A stretch of DNA of 22,103 nucleotides, taken from contig JBJXGF010000379.1 in the NCBI GenBank assembly GCA_046153015.1, positions 1 to 22,103 of the forward strand. The letters are read 5' to 3'. The notes below the pieces were generated by a model. The model was not told the origin of the DNA and did not search any database. It worked only from the letters and a program-made list of their open reading frames with translations. Both the position numbers and the translations under genes were made by a program. Positions 6,856 to 13,739 of the stretch are shown piece after piece. Numbering within the stretch: position 1 is the stretch's first letter; every line of letters starts with the position of its first letter. Origin of the DNA: JBJXGF01 sp046153015 (GTDB lineage: Bacteria > Actinomycetota > Acidimicrobiia > Acidimicrobiales > CAIXPF01).

Positions 6856-9120
6856 TCAGCGGCAGGCTGCGACTGCGCCGCTGGCCGGCGGGCAGGCCGC
6901 GGCGGCCGCCGGCGACGCCGGAGACGCCGAGCCGTCGAGCAGACCGCTGAGCGCGTCCGCCGCCATGGGGCGGCCGAACAGATACCCCTGGGCCGAACCG
7001 CAGTCGAGCGCCTGCAGCAGACTCACCTGCTCGGGCTGCTCCACCCCCTCGGCCACCACGTTCACCTGGAGCACCCGGCTCATCTCCATCACTGCGCGGG
7101 CCACCGCCCGGTCGCCGTCCTCGCCGATCAACCCGTCCACGAAGCTCTTGTCGATCTTGATGGCCGAGATCGGGAAGGTCCGCAGGTGGTTGAGCGAGGA
7201 GTAGCCGGTGCCGAAGTCGTCGAGCGCCAGTCGGACGCCCAGCTTGGCCAGCGCGTTCACCACCGGGGCGATGCGCTGCGCGTCGAGCAGCAGACAGGTC
7301 TCGGTGATCTCGAGCACCAGGCGCTCAGGGCCCAGCTCGTGCTCGGCGAGCACGCTCTCCACCAGGTGGGGCAGGCTCGGCTCGAGCAGCTGGCGCATCG
7401 ACAGGTTCACGCTCAAAGTCAGCGGCCGGGCGCCGGGCCGCTCGAGGTCCCACGTGCGGAGCTGGCGGCACGCCTCGCGCAGCACGTGCTCGCCGATGGC
7501 CACGATCAGGCCGGTCTCCTCGGCCACCGGGATGAACTCCAGCGGCGGCACCAGGCCGTGGCCCGGCCGCTCCCAGCGTACGAGGGCCTCGATGCCGGTC
7601 ACGGCCCCGTCGCTCAGCTCCACGATCGGCTGGTAGTGCACCACGAACTGTCCGGACTCCACCGCCGTCTTGAGCTCGGACTCGAGGAAGACGCGTCCGA
7701 GCAGCTCGTCGTCCATCGAGGCGTCGTACACCGCCAGGCGCCCCTTGCCCGCCGTCTTCGCCCAGTACATGGCCACGTCGGCGCTGCGCAGCAGCTCCTC
7801 GGCGCTGGCGCCGGCTTCGCCGCCGAGCTGCCCGGGCGCCTGGGGCGCGGTGACGAGACCGACGCTGGCGCCCACCTTCACGTCGCGGCCCTGCAGGCGC
7901 ACCGGCTCGCAGAGCGCGTGGATGATCCGGTTGCCGAGATCCTCGGTCAGCGCCGGCGCGGCGTCCTCGATCAGCACGGCGAACTCGTCGCCTCCGAAGC
8001 GAGCCACCGTGTCGCCGGTGCGGACGCAGGAACGCAGACGGTCGGCCAGCTCGATGAGCAGCTCGTCCCCGCAGCCGTGGCCCATCGTGTCGTTCACCGT
8101 CTTGAAGTTGTCGAGGTCCACGAACAGGATGCAGACCGCGTGGCCGGGCTGGGTCTGGCGGCGCACGAGCGCCTGCTCGACCCGGTCACGGAACAGAGCG
8201 CGGTTGGCCAGACCGGTCAGCGCGTCGTGGAAGGCCTGGTGGGCGAGCTGGAGCTCGAGCGAGCGCCGCTCGGTCACGTCGCGCACGAGCAGCAGCGCGT
8301 CGGCGTCCGAGCAGCGCACCACCCGCGCCTCGTAGAACTGCTCGCCGGCGTCGCCGGGCACGGTGTACTCGAAGGACTGGGTGCTGAGCGACAGGAACGC
8401 GCGCTGGAGCGCCGCCGGCAGCTGCGCGCTCATCTCAGGGAACACCTTGTGGGCGATGGCGCCGACCACGCCGCCCCCGGCCCGGTCGGCGCCGCCGGCG
8501 CCGCGGAAGTCGAGGATGGCGCCGGCGCGGTCGAGGCGCAGCACGAGGTCGGGCAGCGCGTTGAGCTCGCGGGCCAGCGCCTGCTCCGCGGCCGCGAGGC
8601 GGTCGCGTTCGGCGTCCATCTGCTGCAGCCGAGCGGCGAGACGGCGGGCGTCGGCCAGCGCGGTCGACTGCGCCTGCGCCAGGAACATGTAGTCCGGCGT
8701 GGGGTCGTGGGGCGCGAAGTCGCCGAGCGTGAGGCCGATGCGTTCGAGCGCCGTCGGGTCGGTCACCCACGGCGAGCCCAGCAGGATCACCGCCTCCTGC
8801 GCGCCGGGGGTGTCGTTGAAGACGAGCTGGCAGCGCAGCGTGGCCCCGGTGGGCCGGATCTGGAACAGCAGCGCGCTGCTGCTGGGCACCTTGCGCAGCC
8901 GCTCGTACTCGAGCGGGACGGGGGGCGAGGTGAGCGACAGGAACTCGCCGAGCGCCACGCCCAGCTCGAGCCCGGGGCACAACCCGGGCAGCGAGCGGCC
9001 CACCCCGAGCACGCGCAGCTGCCGATCGAGGACGACGTGGAACGGGAACGCGTCCTCGAGGAGCTGGCGGCACAGCCGGGAGACCCCGCCCGCGGGCGGT
9101 TGGGCGTGGCTGGGGGTCAC
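6856..9120 (-). CDS. HNOBA-PAS-GGDEF-EAL cyclic-di-GMP signalling protein
   Basis: A 754-residue soluble protein that should make and/or degrade cyclic di-GMP under control of a haem sensor. Order: HNOBA-like domain (about 22-150; FPFHVVLDRQLRVLGVGRSL, later LTLGDFAPHDPTPDY, cf. the LSDIPLHDATRD segment of soluble guanylate cyclases), a coiled coil (about 150-188), PAS (about 190-285), GGDEF (about 295-465) and EAL (about 480-730). GGDEF is intact (376-380) with an inhibitory RxxD site (R367, D370) five residues before it. EAL is intact (511-513) with NLSMRQ, EITET, DDFGTG (D634, D635), K656 and EGVEQPEQ. It is therefore potentially bifunctional. The start is GTG at 9120, which overlaps the methyltransferase stop (GTGA). 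There are no membrane segments. Confidence 0.9.
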   Translation of the reverse strand: MTPSHAQPPAGGVSRLCRQLLEDAFPFHVVLDRQLRVLGVGRSLPGLCPGLELGVALGEFLSLTSPPVPLEYERLRKVPSSSALLFQIRPTGATLRCQLVFNDTPGAQEAVILLGSPWVTDPTALERIGLTLGDFAPHDPTPDYMFLAQAQSTALADARRLAARLQQMDAERDRLAAAEQALARELNALPDLVLRLDRAGAILDFRGAGGADRAGGGVVGAIAHKVFPEMSAQLPAALQRAFLSLSTQSFEYTVPGDAGEQFYEARVVRCSDADALLLVRDVTERRSLELQLAHQAFHDALTGLANRALFRDRVEQALVRRQTQPGHAVCILFVDLDNFKTVNDTMGHGCGDELLIELADRLRSCVRTGDTVARFGGDEFAVLIEDAAPALTEDLGNRIIHALCEPVRLQGRDVKVGASVGLVTAPQAPGQLGGEAGASAEELLRSADVAMYWAKTAGKGRLAVYDASMDDELLGRVFLESELKTAVESGQFVVHYQPIVELSDGAVTGIEALVRWERPGHGLVPPLEFIPVAEETGLIVAIGEHVLREACRQLRTWDLERPGARPLTLSVNLSMRQLLEPSLPHLVESVLAEHELGPERLVLEITETCLLLDAQRIAPVVNALAKLGVRLALDDFGTGYSSLNHLRTFPISAIKIDKSFVDGLIGEDGDRAVARAVMEMSRVLQVNVVAEGVEQPEQVSLLQALDCGSAQGYLFGRPMAADALSGLLDGSASPASPAAAAACPPASGAVAACR

Positions 9121-10004
9121 GGCCGGCGGCCTCCGGTGGAGGGCGACCACCGGGCGGTGACGAAGCGGTCGAGGCCGTCGGCGTCCGTGTGGTCGGCGAT
9201 CTCTCGCCAACCGCCGACCGCCTCGAGCAGAGCGGGTGCGGTTGCGCCCTGACGGTCGGAGTGCTCGATCACGAGCAGCCCGCCCGGCCGAAGCAGGCGC
9301 CGCGCGCTGCGTTCGACGATGCGCACGAGGTCGAGGCCGTCGTGGCCGGCCATGAGCGCCACCAGCGGGTCGTGGTCGCGCACCTCGGGGGCCACGCCGT
9401 CGAGCTCGTGGGCAGCCACGTACGGCGGGTTGCTCAGCACCATGTCGACCGAGCCGTCGAGCTCGGGCAGCGCGTCCGCCGCGTCGCCCAGGTGCACGGT
9501 CACGGTCGCGTCGCCGGCGGCGGCGCGGGCGGCGGCGTTGCGCCGCGTCCACTCCACTGCGCTCGGGTCCTTCTCCACGGCGTGCACCCGTGCGCCGGGG
9601 GTCTCGTTGGCCACGGCGAGCGCGATGGTGCCCGAGCCGGTGCACAGGTCCACCACCAGCGGCGACGACACCCGGGATCGGGCCAGCGCGTCGACCGCCC
9701 ACGCCACCACCGATTCGGTCTCGGGCTGGGGCACGAACACGCCGGGGCCCACGAGCAGCTCGATGCTGCGGAAGCGGACCCGGCCCACCAGGTGCTGCAA
9801 CGGCACCCGCTGCGCCCGCTGCTCGACCAGCGCCTCGAAGCGCGCCGATGCGCCGGCCAGCTCCACGAGGTCGTCGAGCTGGTGGCGGCCGACGCCGAGG
9901 GCGAAAGCCGCCATCTCCTCGGCGTCGCGCTGAGGCGAGTCAACGCCAGCGTCCCGGAGGCGCTCGACGGCCCGATCGATGGCGTCCCGGATGGTGAGCA
10001 CCAT
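9117..10004 (-). CDS. prmC: PrmC/HemK-type N5-glutamine methyltransferase
   Basis: A 295-residue SAM-dependent methyltransferase of the family that methylates the GGQ glutamine of peptide-chain release factors. An N-terminal helical domain (1-85) is followed by VPQPETE (91-97; the usual third residue is Arg, here Gln93), the SAM loop VVDLCTGSGTIALA (118-131), VEKD (acidic ribose ligand) and the catalytic NPPY (192-195). It is full length for the family. Its ATG (10004-10002) shares one base with the TGA of the H-NOX gene (TGATG), and its own stop overlaps the GTG of the GGDEF-EAL gene, so it is embedded in the sensor operon. Housekeeping prmC usually sits beside prfA; whether this is the only copy or a specialised paralogue cannot be told here. 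The old name HemK does not imply a haem role. Confidence 0.9.
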   Translation of the reverse strand: MVLTIRDAIDRAVERLRDAGVDSPQRDAEEMAAFALGVGRHQLDDLVELAGASARFEALVEQRAQRVPLQHLVGRVRFRSIELLVGPGVFVPQPETESVVAWAVDALARSRVSSPLVVDLCTGSGTIALAVANETPGARVHAVEKDPSAVEWTRRNAAARAAAGDATVTVHLGDAADALPELDGSVDMVLSNPPYVAAHELDGVAPEVRDHDPLVALMAGHDGLDLVRIVERSARRLLRPGGLLVIEHSDRQGATAPALLEAVGGWREIADHTDADGLDRFVTARWSPSTGGRRP

Positions 10005-10594
10005 CAGTCCTGCGCCTCGCCGGCGAGGGCGGCGGTCGCGACGGCGACCGGAGCGCAGGTGATGATGAACTCGTCGTGGTCGGCGCCGTCCTCGCTGCAT
10101 GCGCTGCGCTCGACCTCGATCTGCTGACCCAGCAGGTCGCCGAGGCCCTTGAGCAGGCCCACCACCATGGGGCCGAACCCGGCGCGAGTGGAGTAGTAGT
10201 GCACGATCTGGCGGCCGCCGCTCAGCTCCTCCACCGCGAAAGACGGCGGACGCAGCTCGGGCATCATGAGCCGGACGCGGGCGTGGAGGGCGTCGAGGTT
10301 GCGGACGAACTCGGGCACCGTCGAACCGCCTGAGCTGAGCAGCGGACCGTAGCCCTCCCGGCCGGTGTAGAGGATCCAGTGCTTGCCGAACATCTCGAGG
10401 ATCTCGGCGGCGGGTCGGGCGAGCACGTCGCTCGCTGCGGCCACAAGACGGAAGGTGAGCTCGTCGTCGTAGCTGTCCATGCTGACGAACTCGACGACGT
10501 CGATGCCGGCCCGCTCCTTGATGGCCTCCCACAGCTCCGCGCCGCCTGCGCTGGTCGCCAGGTCCTCGATGGCCTTGTTGACCATGCCGTACAC
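10004..10594 (-). CDS. H-NOX haem nitric-oxide-binding sensor protein
   Basis: A 196-residue stand-alone H-NOX (HNOB) domain, a cytosolic haem protein sensing NO or O2. The start MYGMVNKAIEDL closely resembles the soluble guanylate cyclase beta start MYGFVNHALELL. The proximal haem ligand is H104 in FVRNLDALHARV, followed by the conserved PELRPPSF. The propionate-binding Y-x-S-x-R motif is Y133-S135-R137 in HYYSTRAGFG. By alignment on the following VVG, the distal-pocket position occupied by Tyr140 in the O2-binding Thermoanaerobacter protein is M143 here, which predicts NO selectivity (inference). GTG at 10594 follows GGGAGG and fits the family N-terminus. It is first in the operon with prmC and the HNOBA-GGDEF-EAL gene. 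Confidence 0.93.
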   Translation of the reverse strand: MYGMVNKAIEDLATSAGGAELWEAIKERAGIDVVEFVSMDSYDDELTFRLVAAASDVLARPAAEILEMFGKHWILYTGREGYGPLLSSGGSTVPEFVRNLDALHARVRLMMPELRPPSFAVEELSGGRQIVHYYSTRAGFGPMVVGLLKGLGDLLGQQIEVERSACSEDGADHDEFIITCAPVAVATAALAGEAQD

Positions 10595-10858
10595 GGATCC
10601 TCCCCGGATGAGCCATCCCGACAGCGGGCGCCGTCAGGTCGTGACGTTCGTGTCGGCCGCCCGGCGGTGGGCCTTGACGCCCGTTCTGGGGTAGATCCGC
10701 CGCCGCGGGGCTCCGGACGCCGCCGTCCGGGGCGCCCGGCTGGGTGATTCGCCCCGTGCCGGGGCCGCGTCCCTTGTCTGGCGGATGGAGTCGCGCCGTT
10801 GCCGTGTCGATGCTGCGTTGCCGGCGCGAGCGGCGACTCAGGGGAGCTGGACGGAACG
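10595..10858. promoter_or_regulatory. Divergent control region between the H-NOX operon and the membrane GGDEF-EAL gene
   Basis: These 264 bases must carry promoters for both directions. Two dyads are visible: CGTCA-N5-TGACG at 10632-10646, about 40 bp upstream of the H-NOX start, and CCGGACG-N4-CGTCCGG at 10713-10730 near the middle. A TTGACG at 10674-10679 resembles a -35 element on the plus strand, but I cannot match it to a convincing -10. No small ORF with a good ribosome site is evident. Confidence 0.4.
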
Positions 10859-13195
10859 ATGGCGCAGAAGGCGGCGACGAGCGGCGTCCGCACCTGGCGC
10901 GTCGCCGTCGCGGCGGCGTTCGTGACCGTGGTGTGCCTGTGCTGCTCGTTCGTGGTGAACGACCTGCTGGCCGAGACCGGCCGCCACCACCAGGCCCAGC
11001 TCGACCTCGCCGCCGTGCGCTGCACGGTGAGCACCCTCTCCGCCCAGGAATGGGCGGGGATGGCCGGCGTGCTCGGCGACCTGGAGTCGACCAGCGTCGC
11101 CGCCGACGAGGCGGAGGTTCGCCTCGCAGAGCTGGCCGACACCGCCGCCGCCGCCGACCGGGCCGAGCTGGCTGCGGTGGCGGAGCGCTTCGGCAGCTAC
11201 CGCGCTGCGGTTACCAAGCTGCTGGTCCTCCTCCAGCAGGGCGAACGAGCCGAGGCCGCGGCGCTCGACGCGGAGGTGGTCGACCCCACCTTCGACGAGC
11301 TCACCGAGCTGCTCGAGCGCACCAGCGCCCGCCTCGATGCCCGGGCGGCCGCCGCCGCCGCCCGCACCCGCCGGGGGGCGTTCGGCTCGGTCTCGCTGGC
11401 GGTGGCCACGCTGGCGTTGGTGGCGCTGCAGGTCATCCGGGTCGGCCGGCGCCTCTCGGCCAGCCAGGCGCAGGTGAGCGCCGACGCGAGGCAGCGGCTC
11501 CTGCTGTCGTACTCGGAGGAGCTGGTGCTGGTGATCGACGCCGAACAGCGCGTGACGTACAAGTCGCGCTCCGTAGAGCGCATCCTCGGCTACCCCTGGC
11601 AGGCCGAGGCCCCGCCCGGCTGGCTGAACGAGATCGTGCATCCCGACCACCGGGCGCAGGTGCGCGCCGTGCTGGCGCGGGTGCAGGAGGCGCCCGGACG
11701 CACCGCCACGCTCGACTGCCGCGTCCGCCGTAGCGACGGCGACTGGCGCGACCTCACCTGCCACCTCGCCAACCTCAGCGCGGCGCCAGAGATCGGCGGG
11801 GTGCTGGTCAACGCCCGGGACGTGACCGAGCGGCTGCGGCTCCAGCGCAACCTCTCACACCAGGCGAGCCACGACGCGCTCACCGGGCTCGCCAACCGGG
11901 CGCGCTTCACCGAGGCGTTGGCCGAGCACCGCGACAGAGACAGCCGGAACAGCAGGGCCAGCCGAGACAGCCGGGACGGCCGGAACGGCCGGGCCCCCGC
12001 CGTGCTCCTGGTGGACCTCGACGGCTTCAAGGACGTGAACGACTCGCTCGGCCACGAGGCCGGCGACCGGGTGCTGACCCACGTCGCCGCCCGCCTCGCG
12101 TCGATCGTGCGCAAGGGCGACCTCGTCGCCCGCCTCGGCAGCGACGAGTTCGCCGTGCTGCTGGCCGAACCCTCCGCGGAGGAGCTGGCCGCCGTCGCCG
12201 AGCGGATCATCGCCAAGATCCAGACGCCGATCGTCACGAGCGACGGCGCCCGGGCGATCGTCGGGGCCAGCATCGGCGCGGCGATGTCCGAGGCCGGCGG
12301 CGACCCGCTGACGCTGCTGCACCAGGCCGACGTGGCGCTCTACGAGGCCAAACGGCTGAAGAAGGGGAGCTGGGTGCGCTTCGACGCGCAGCTCCACGCC
12401 CGGGTGGAGGACCGCGCCGCGATCCGCCAGGCGCTCGCCCGGGCGCTGGAGAACGGCGGGCTCGAGGCCGCGTACCAGCCGATCCACCGCCTGACCGACC
12501 ATCGGGTCGACGGCTTCGAGGCCCTGGTGCGGTGGTACGACCCGGTGCGCGGCGCGATGTCGCCGGGCGACTTCATCCCGATCGCCGAGGAGTCGGGTCA
12601 GGTGGTGCAGCTCGGCCGTTGGATGCTCGACCGCGCCGCGGCCCAGCTCCGGCGCTGGTCCGAGCTCCAGCCGGCGCTGACGATGGCGGTGAACGTGTCG
12701 CCCCGGCAGCTGCTCGAGCCGGGCTTCGTGGACGACGTGGCGGCCACGATCCTGCGCCACGAGATCCCACCCGACCGCCTCGTGCTCGAGCTGACCGAGA
12801 CGATGCTGATCGAAAGCCCCGACGACGCCGCCGCGGTGCTGCAGCAGCTCCGCGACCTCGGCGTGCAGCTCGCCCTCGACGACTACGGCGCCGGCCACAC
12901 CTCGGTGAACTACCTCCGGCGCTTCCCGCTGGACGTGATCAAGATCGACCGTTCGTTCACCGCCGACCTGGACCGAGGACGGCCGGACACCGCGGCGCTC
13001 GTGCGCTCGATCACCGACCTCGCCCGGGCCCTCGGGCTCGAGACGATCGTGGAGGGCATCGAGGAGCCCGAGCAGCAGCGCCTCGCCCGGGAGCTCGGCT
13101 GCGACTTCGGCCAGGGCTACCTGTTCGCCAAGCCGATGGACCCTCAGGCCGCCACCGACTACCTCGCGGCCGCCCTCGTACCCGCGCACCGGTAA
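10859..13195 (+). CDS. Membrane-anchored PAS-GGDEF-EAL protein
   Basis: A 778-residue cyclic-di-GMP protein. Membrane segment 1 (about 14-34) and segment 2 (about 174-194) enclose a helical extracytoplasmic sensor of about 140 residues. A PAS domain (about 213-328), GGDEF (about 335-510) and EAL (about 525-770) follow. The GGDEF signature is altered to GSDEF (427-431) while the RxxD inhibitory site (R418, D421) remains, so cyclase activity is doubtful. The EAL side keeps EALVRW (554-559), NVSPRQ, ELTET, K695 and EGIEEPEQ, but has DDYGAG in place of the usual DDFGTG. An Arg/Asp/Ser-rich insert (357-380) interrupts the GGDEF domain. ATG at 10859 is preceded by GGGGAG at a long spacing; an earlier start at 10799 lacks support. 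The 3' end overlaps the convergent VOC gene by 37 bases. Confidence 0.9.
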   Translation: MAQKAATSGVRTWRVAVAAAFVTVVCLCCSFVVNDLLAETGRHHQAQLDLAAVRCTVSTLSAQEWAGMAGVLGDLESTSVAADEAEVRLAELADTAAAADRAELAAVAERFGSYRAAVTKLLVLLQQGERAEAAALDAEVVDPTFDELTELLERTSARLDARAAAAAARTRRGAFGSVSLAVATLALVALQVIRVGRRLSASQAQVSADARQRLLLSYSEELVLVIDAEQRVTYKSRSVERILGYPWQAEAPPGWLNEIVHPDHRAQVRAVLARVQEAPGRTATLDCRVRRSDGDWRDLTCHLANLSAAPEIGGVLVNARDVTERLRLQRNLSHQASHDALTGLANRARFTEALAEHRDRDSRNSRASRDSRDGRNGRAPAVLLVDLDGFKDVNDSLGHEAGDRVLTHVAARLASIVRKGDLVARLGSDEFAVLLAEPSAEELAAVAERIIAKIQTPIVTSDGARAIVGASIGAAMSEAGGDPLTLLHQADVALYEAKRLKKGSWVRFDAQLHARVEDRAAIRQALARALENGGLEAAYQPIHRLTDHRVDGFEALVRWYDPVRGAMSPGDFIPIAEESGQVVQLGRWMLDRAAAQLRRWSELQPALTMAVNVSPRQLLEPGFVDDVAATILRHEIPPDRLVLELTETMLIESPDDAAAVLQQLRDLGVQLALDDYGAGHTSVNYLRRFPLDVIKIDRSFTADLDRGRPDTAALVRSITDLARALGLETIVEGIEEPEQQRLARELGCDFGQGYLFAKPMDPQAATDYLAAALVPAHR

Positions 13196-13569
13196 GGGCG
13201 CCCGACCTGGCGGACGGGGCTCAGCAGACGGGCCGGCCCGTCCGGGTCCCGGTAGTCGAGCACGTTGCAGCCGCCGACCTCGCGCACCATCCCGTCCGTG
13301 GCGACGAGACAGATGAGCCGCCGGCGCGCCCACGCGAGGCCCGCCGCGCAGTCGAGCGCCACGACCGGCGGCGCCGCGCGGGGGCCCGGCATCTCCACCA
13401 GCAGCAACGTCCCCTGCCCGTGAGGCAAGTCCACGAGGGCGGCGCGCCGGCCCGTGGGCGGGAAGCGGCGCACGCAGCAGCGTCCGTCGAACACGTAGAC
13501 GTAGAAGTCGCACAGCCGCTCCAGGTCGGCGGTGCAGAGCGTGCGGGTCGAGCGGAAAGCGGGGGTCAT
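13159..13569 (-). CDS. VOC-superfamily (glyoxalase-like) protein
   Basis: A 136-residue protein that resembles a single vicinal-oxygen-chelate module pair. The first half has RTLCTADLERLCDFYVYVFD, like the opening strand and helix of glyoxalase/bleomycin-resistance folds, then ALVDLPHGQGTLLLVEMPGP. The second half has PVVALDCA... and ends in NVLDYRDPDGP, typical of the closing strand. Expected metal ligands (His/Glu) are not clear, so it may be non-catalytic or divergent. ATG at 13569 is well supported by AAGGAG with 6 nt spacing. Its 3' end overlaps the end of the GGDEF-EAL gene on the other strand by 37 bases. Function is unknown beyond the fold. Confidence 0.68.
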   Translation of the reverse strand: MTPAFRSTRTLCTADLERLCDFYVYVFDGRCCVRRFPPTGRRAALVDLPHGQGTLLLVEMPGPRAAPPVVALDCAAGLAWARRRLICLVATDGMVREVGGCNVLDYRDPDGPARLLSPVRQVGRPYRCAGTRAAAR

Positions 13570-13655
13570 GGGGGGCTCCTTGCGGGGGAAGCGCCGCCAC
13601 GAGCGCGGCGGCGCCAGTGGTACGGCCCACCCCGCCCCCCGGTTCGAGCCCCCCA

Positions 13656-13739
13656 GGCTGCGCTCAGCCGTGCTTATCCCGGGGGCTGCGCTCAGCCGTG
13701 CTTACCCCGGGGGCTGCGCTCAGCCGTGCATGCCGCCGT
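13656..13739 (-). repeat. Three tandem 28-bp repeats after the SDR gene
   Basis: The plus-strand unit beginning GGCTGCGCTCAGCC starts at 13656, 13684 and 13712, an exact 28-bp period. Each unit is a small hairpin (arms GGCTG/CAGCC) followed by a GC tract. On the minus strand the unit reads GGCTGAGCGCAGCC then CCCGGG. It matches a stretch of the 5.3-5.6 kb repeat (from GCGCAGCCCCCGGG through GCTGAGCG, 3 differences in 31 bases). The SDR stop codon (13720-13722) lies inside the first unit. 13570-13655 holds no gene that I can see. Confidence 0.85.

Noticed and set aside
6697..9252. An 851-codon plus-strand frame opposite the HNOBA-GGDEF-EAL gene
   Set aside because: It is the antisense shadow of a protein with intact catalytic motifs; its translation is Gln/His/Arg/Gly-rich without any domain.
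9121..9702. Upstream in-frame extension of the GGDEF-EAL protein to 948 residues
   Set aside because: The extra 194 residues are Arg/Gly-rich and lie antiphase within the methyltransferase gene; the GTGA overlap at 9120 gives a better start.
9117..10004. HemK as a haem-biosynthesis enzyme supplying the H-NOX
   Set aside because: The family is an N5-glutamine methyltransferase (NPPY, SAM loop); the name is historical and gives no support for haem synthesis.
13640..13656. tRNA-like T-arm (GGTTCGAGCCC)
   Set aside because: No matching acceptor, D or anticodon arms can be folded around it.
13656..13739. Possible CRISPR array (three 28-bp repeats)
   Set aside because: The copies are directly contiguous with no spacers, are homologous to the 88-bp repeats elsewhere, and no cas gene is present.
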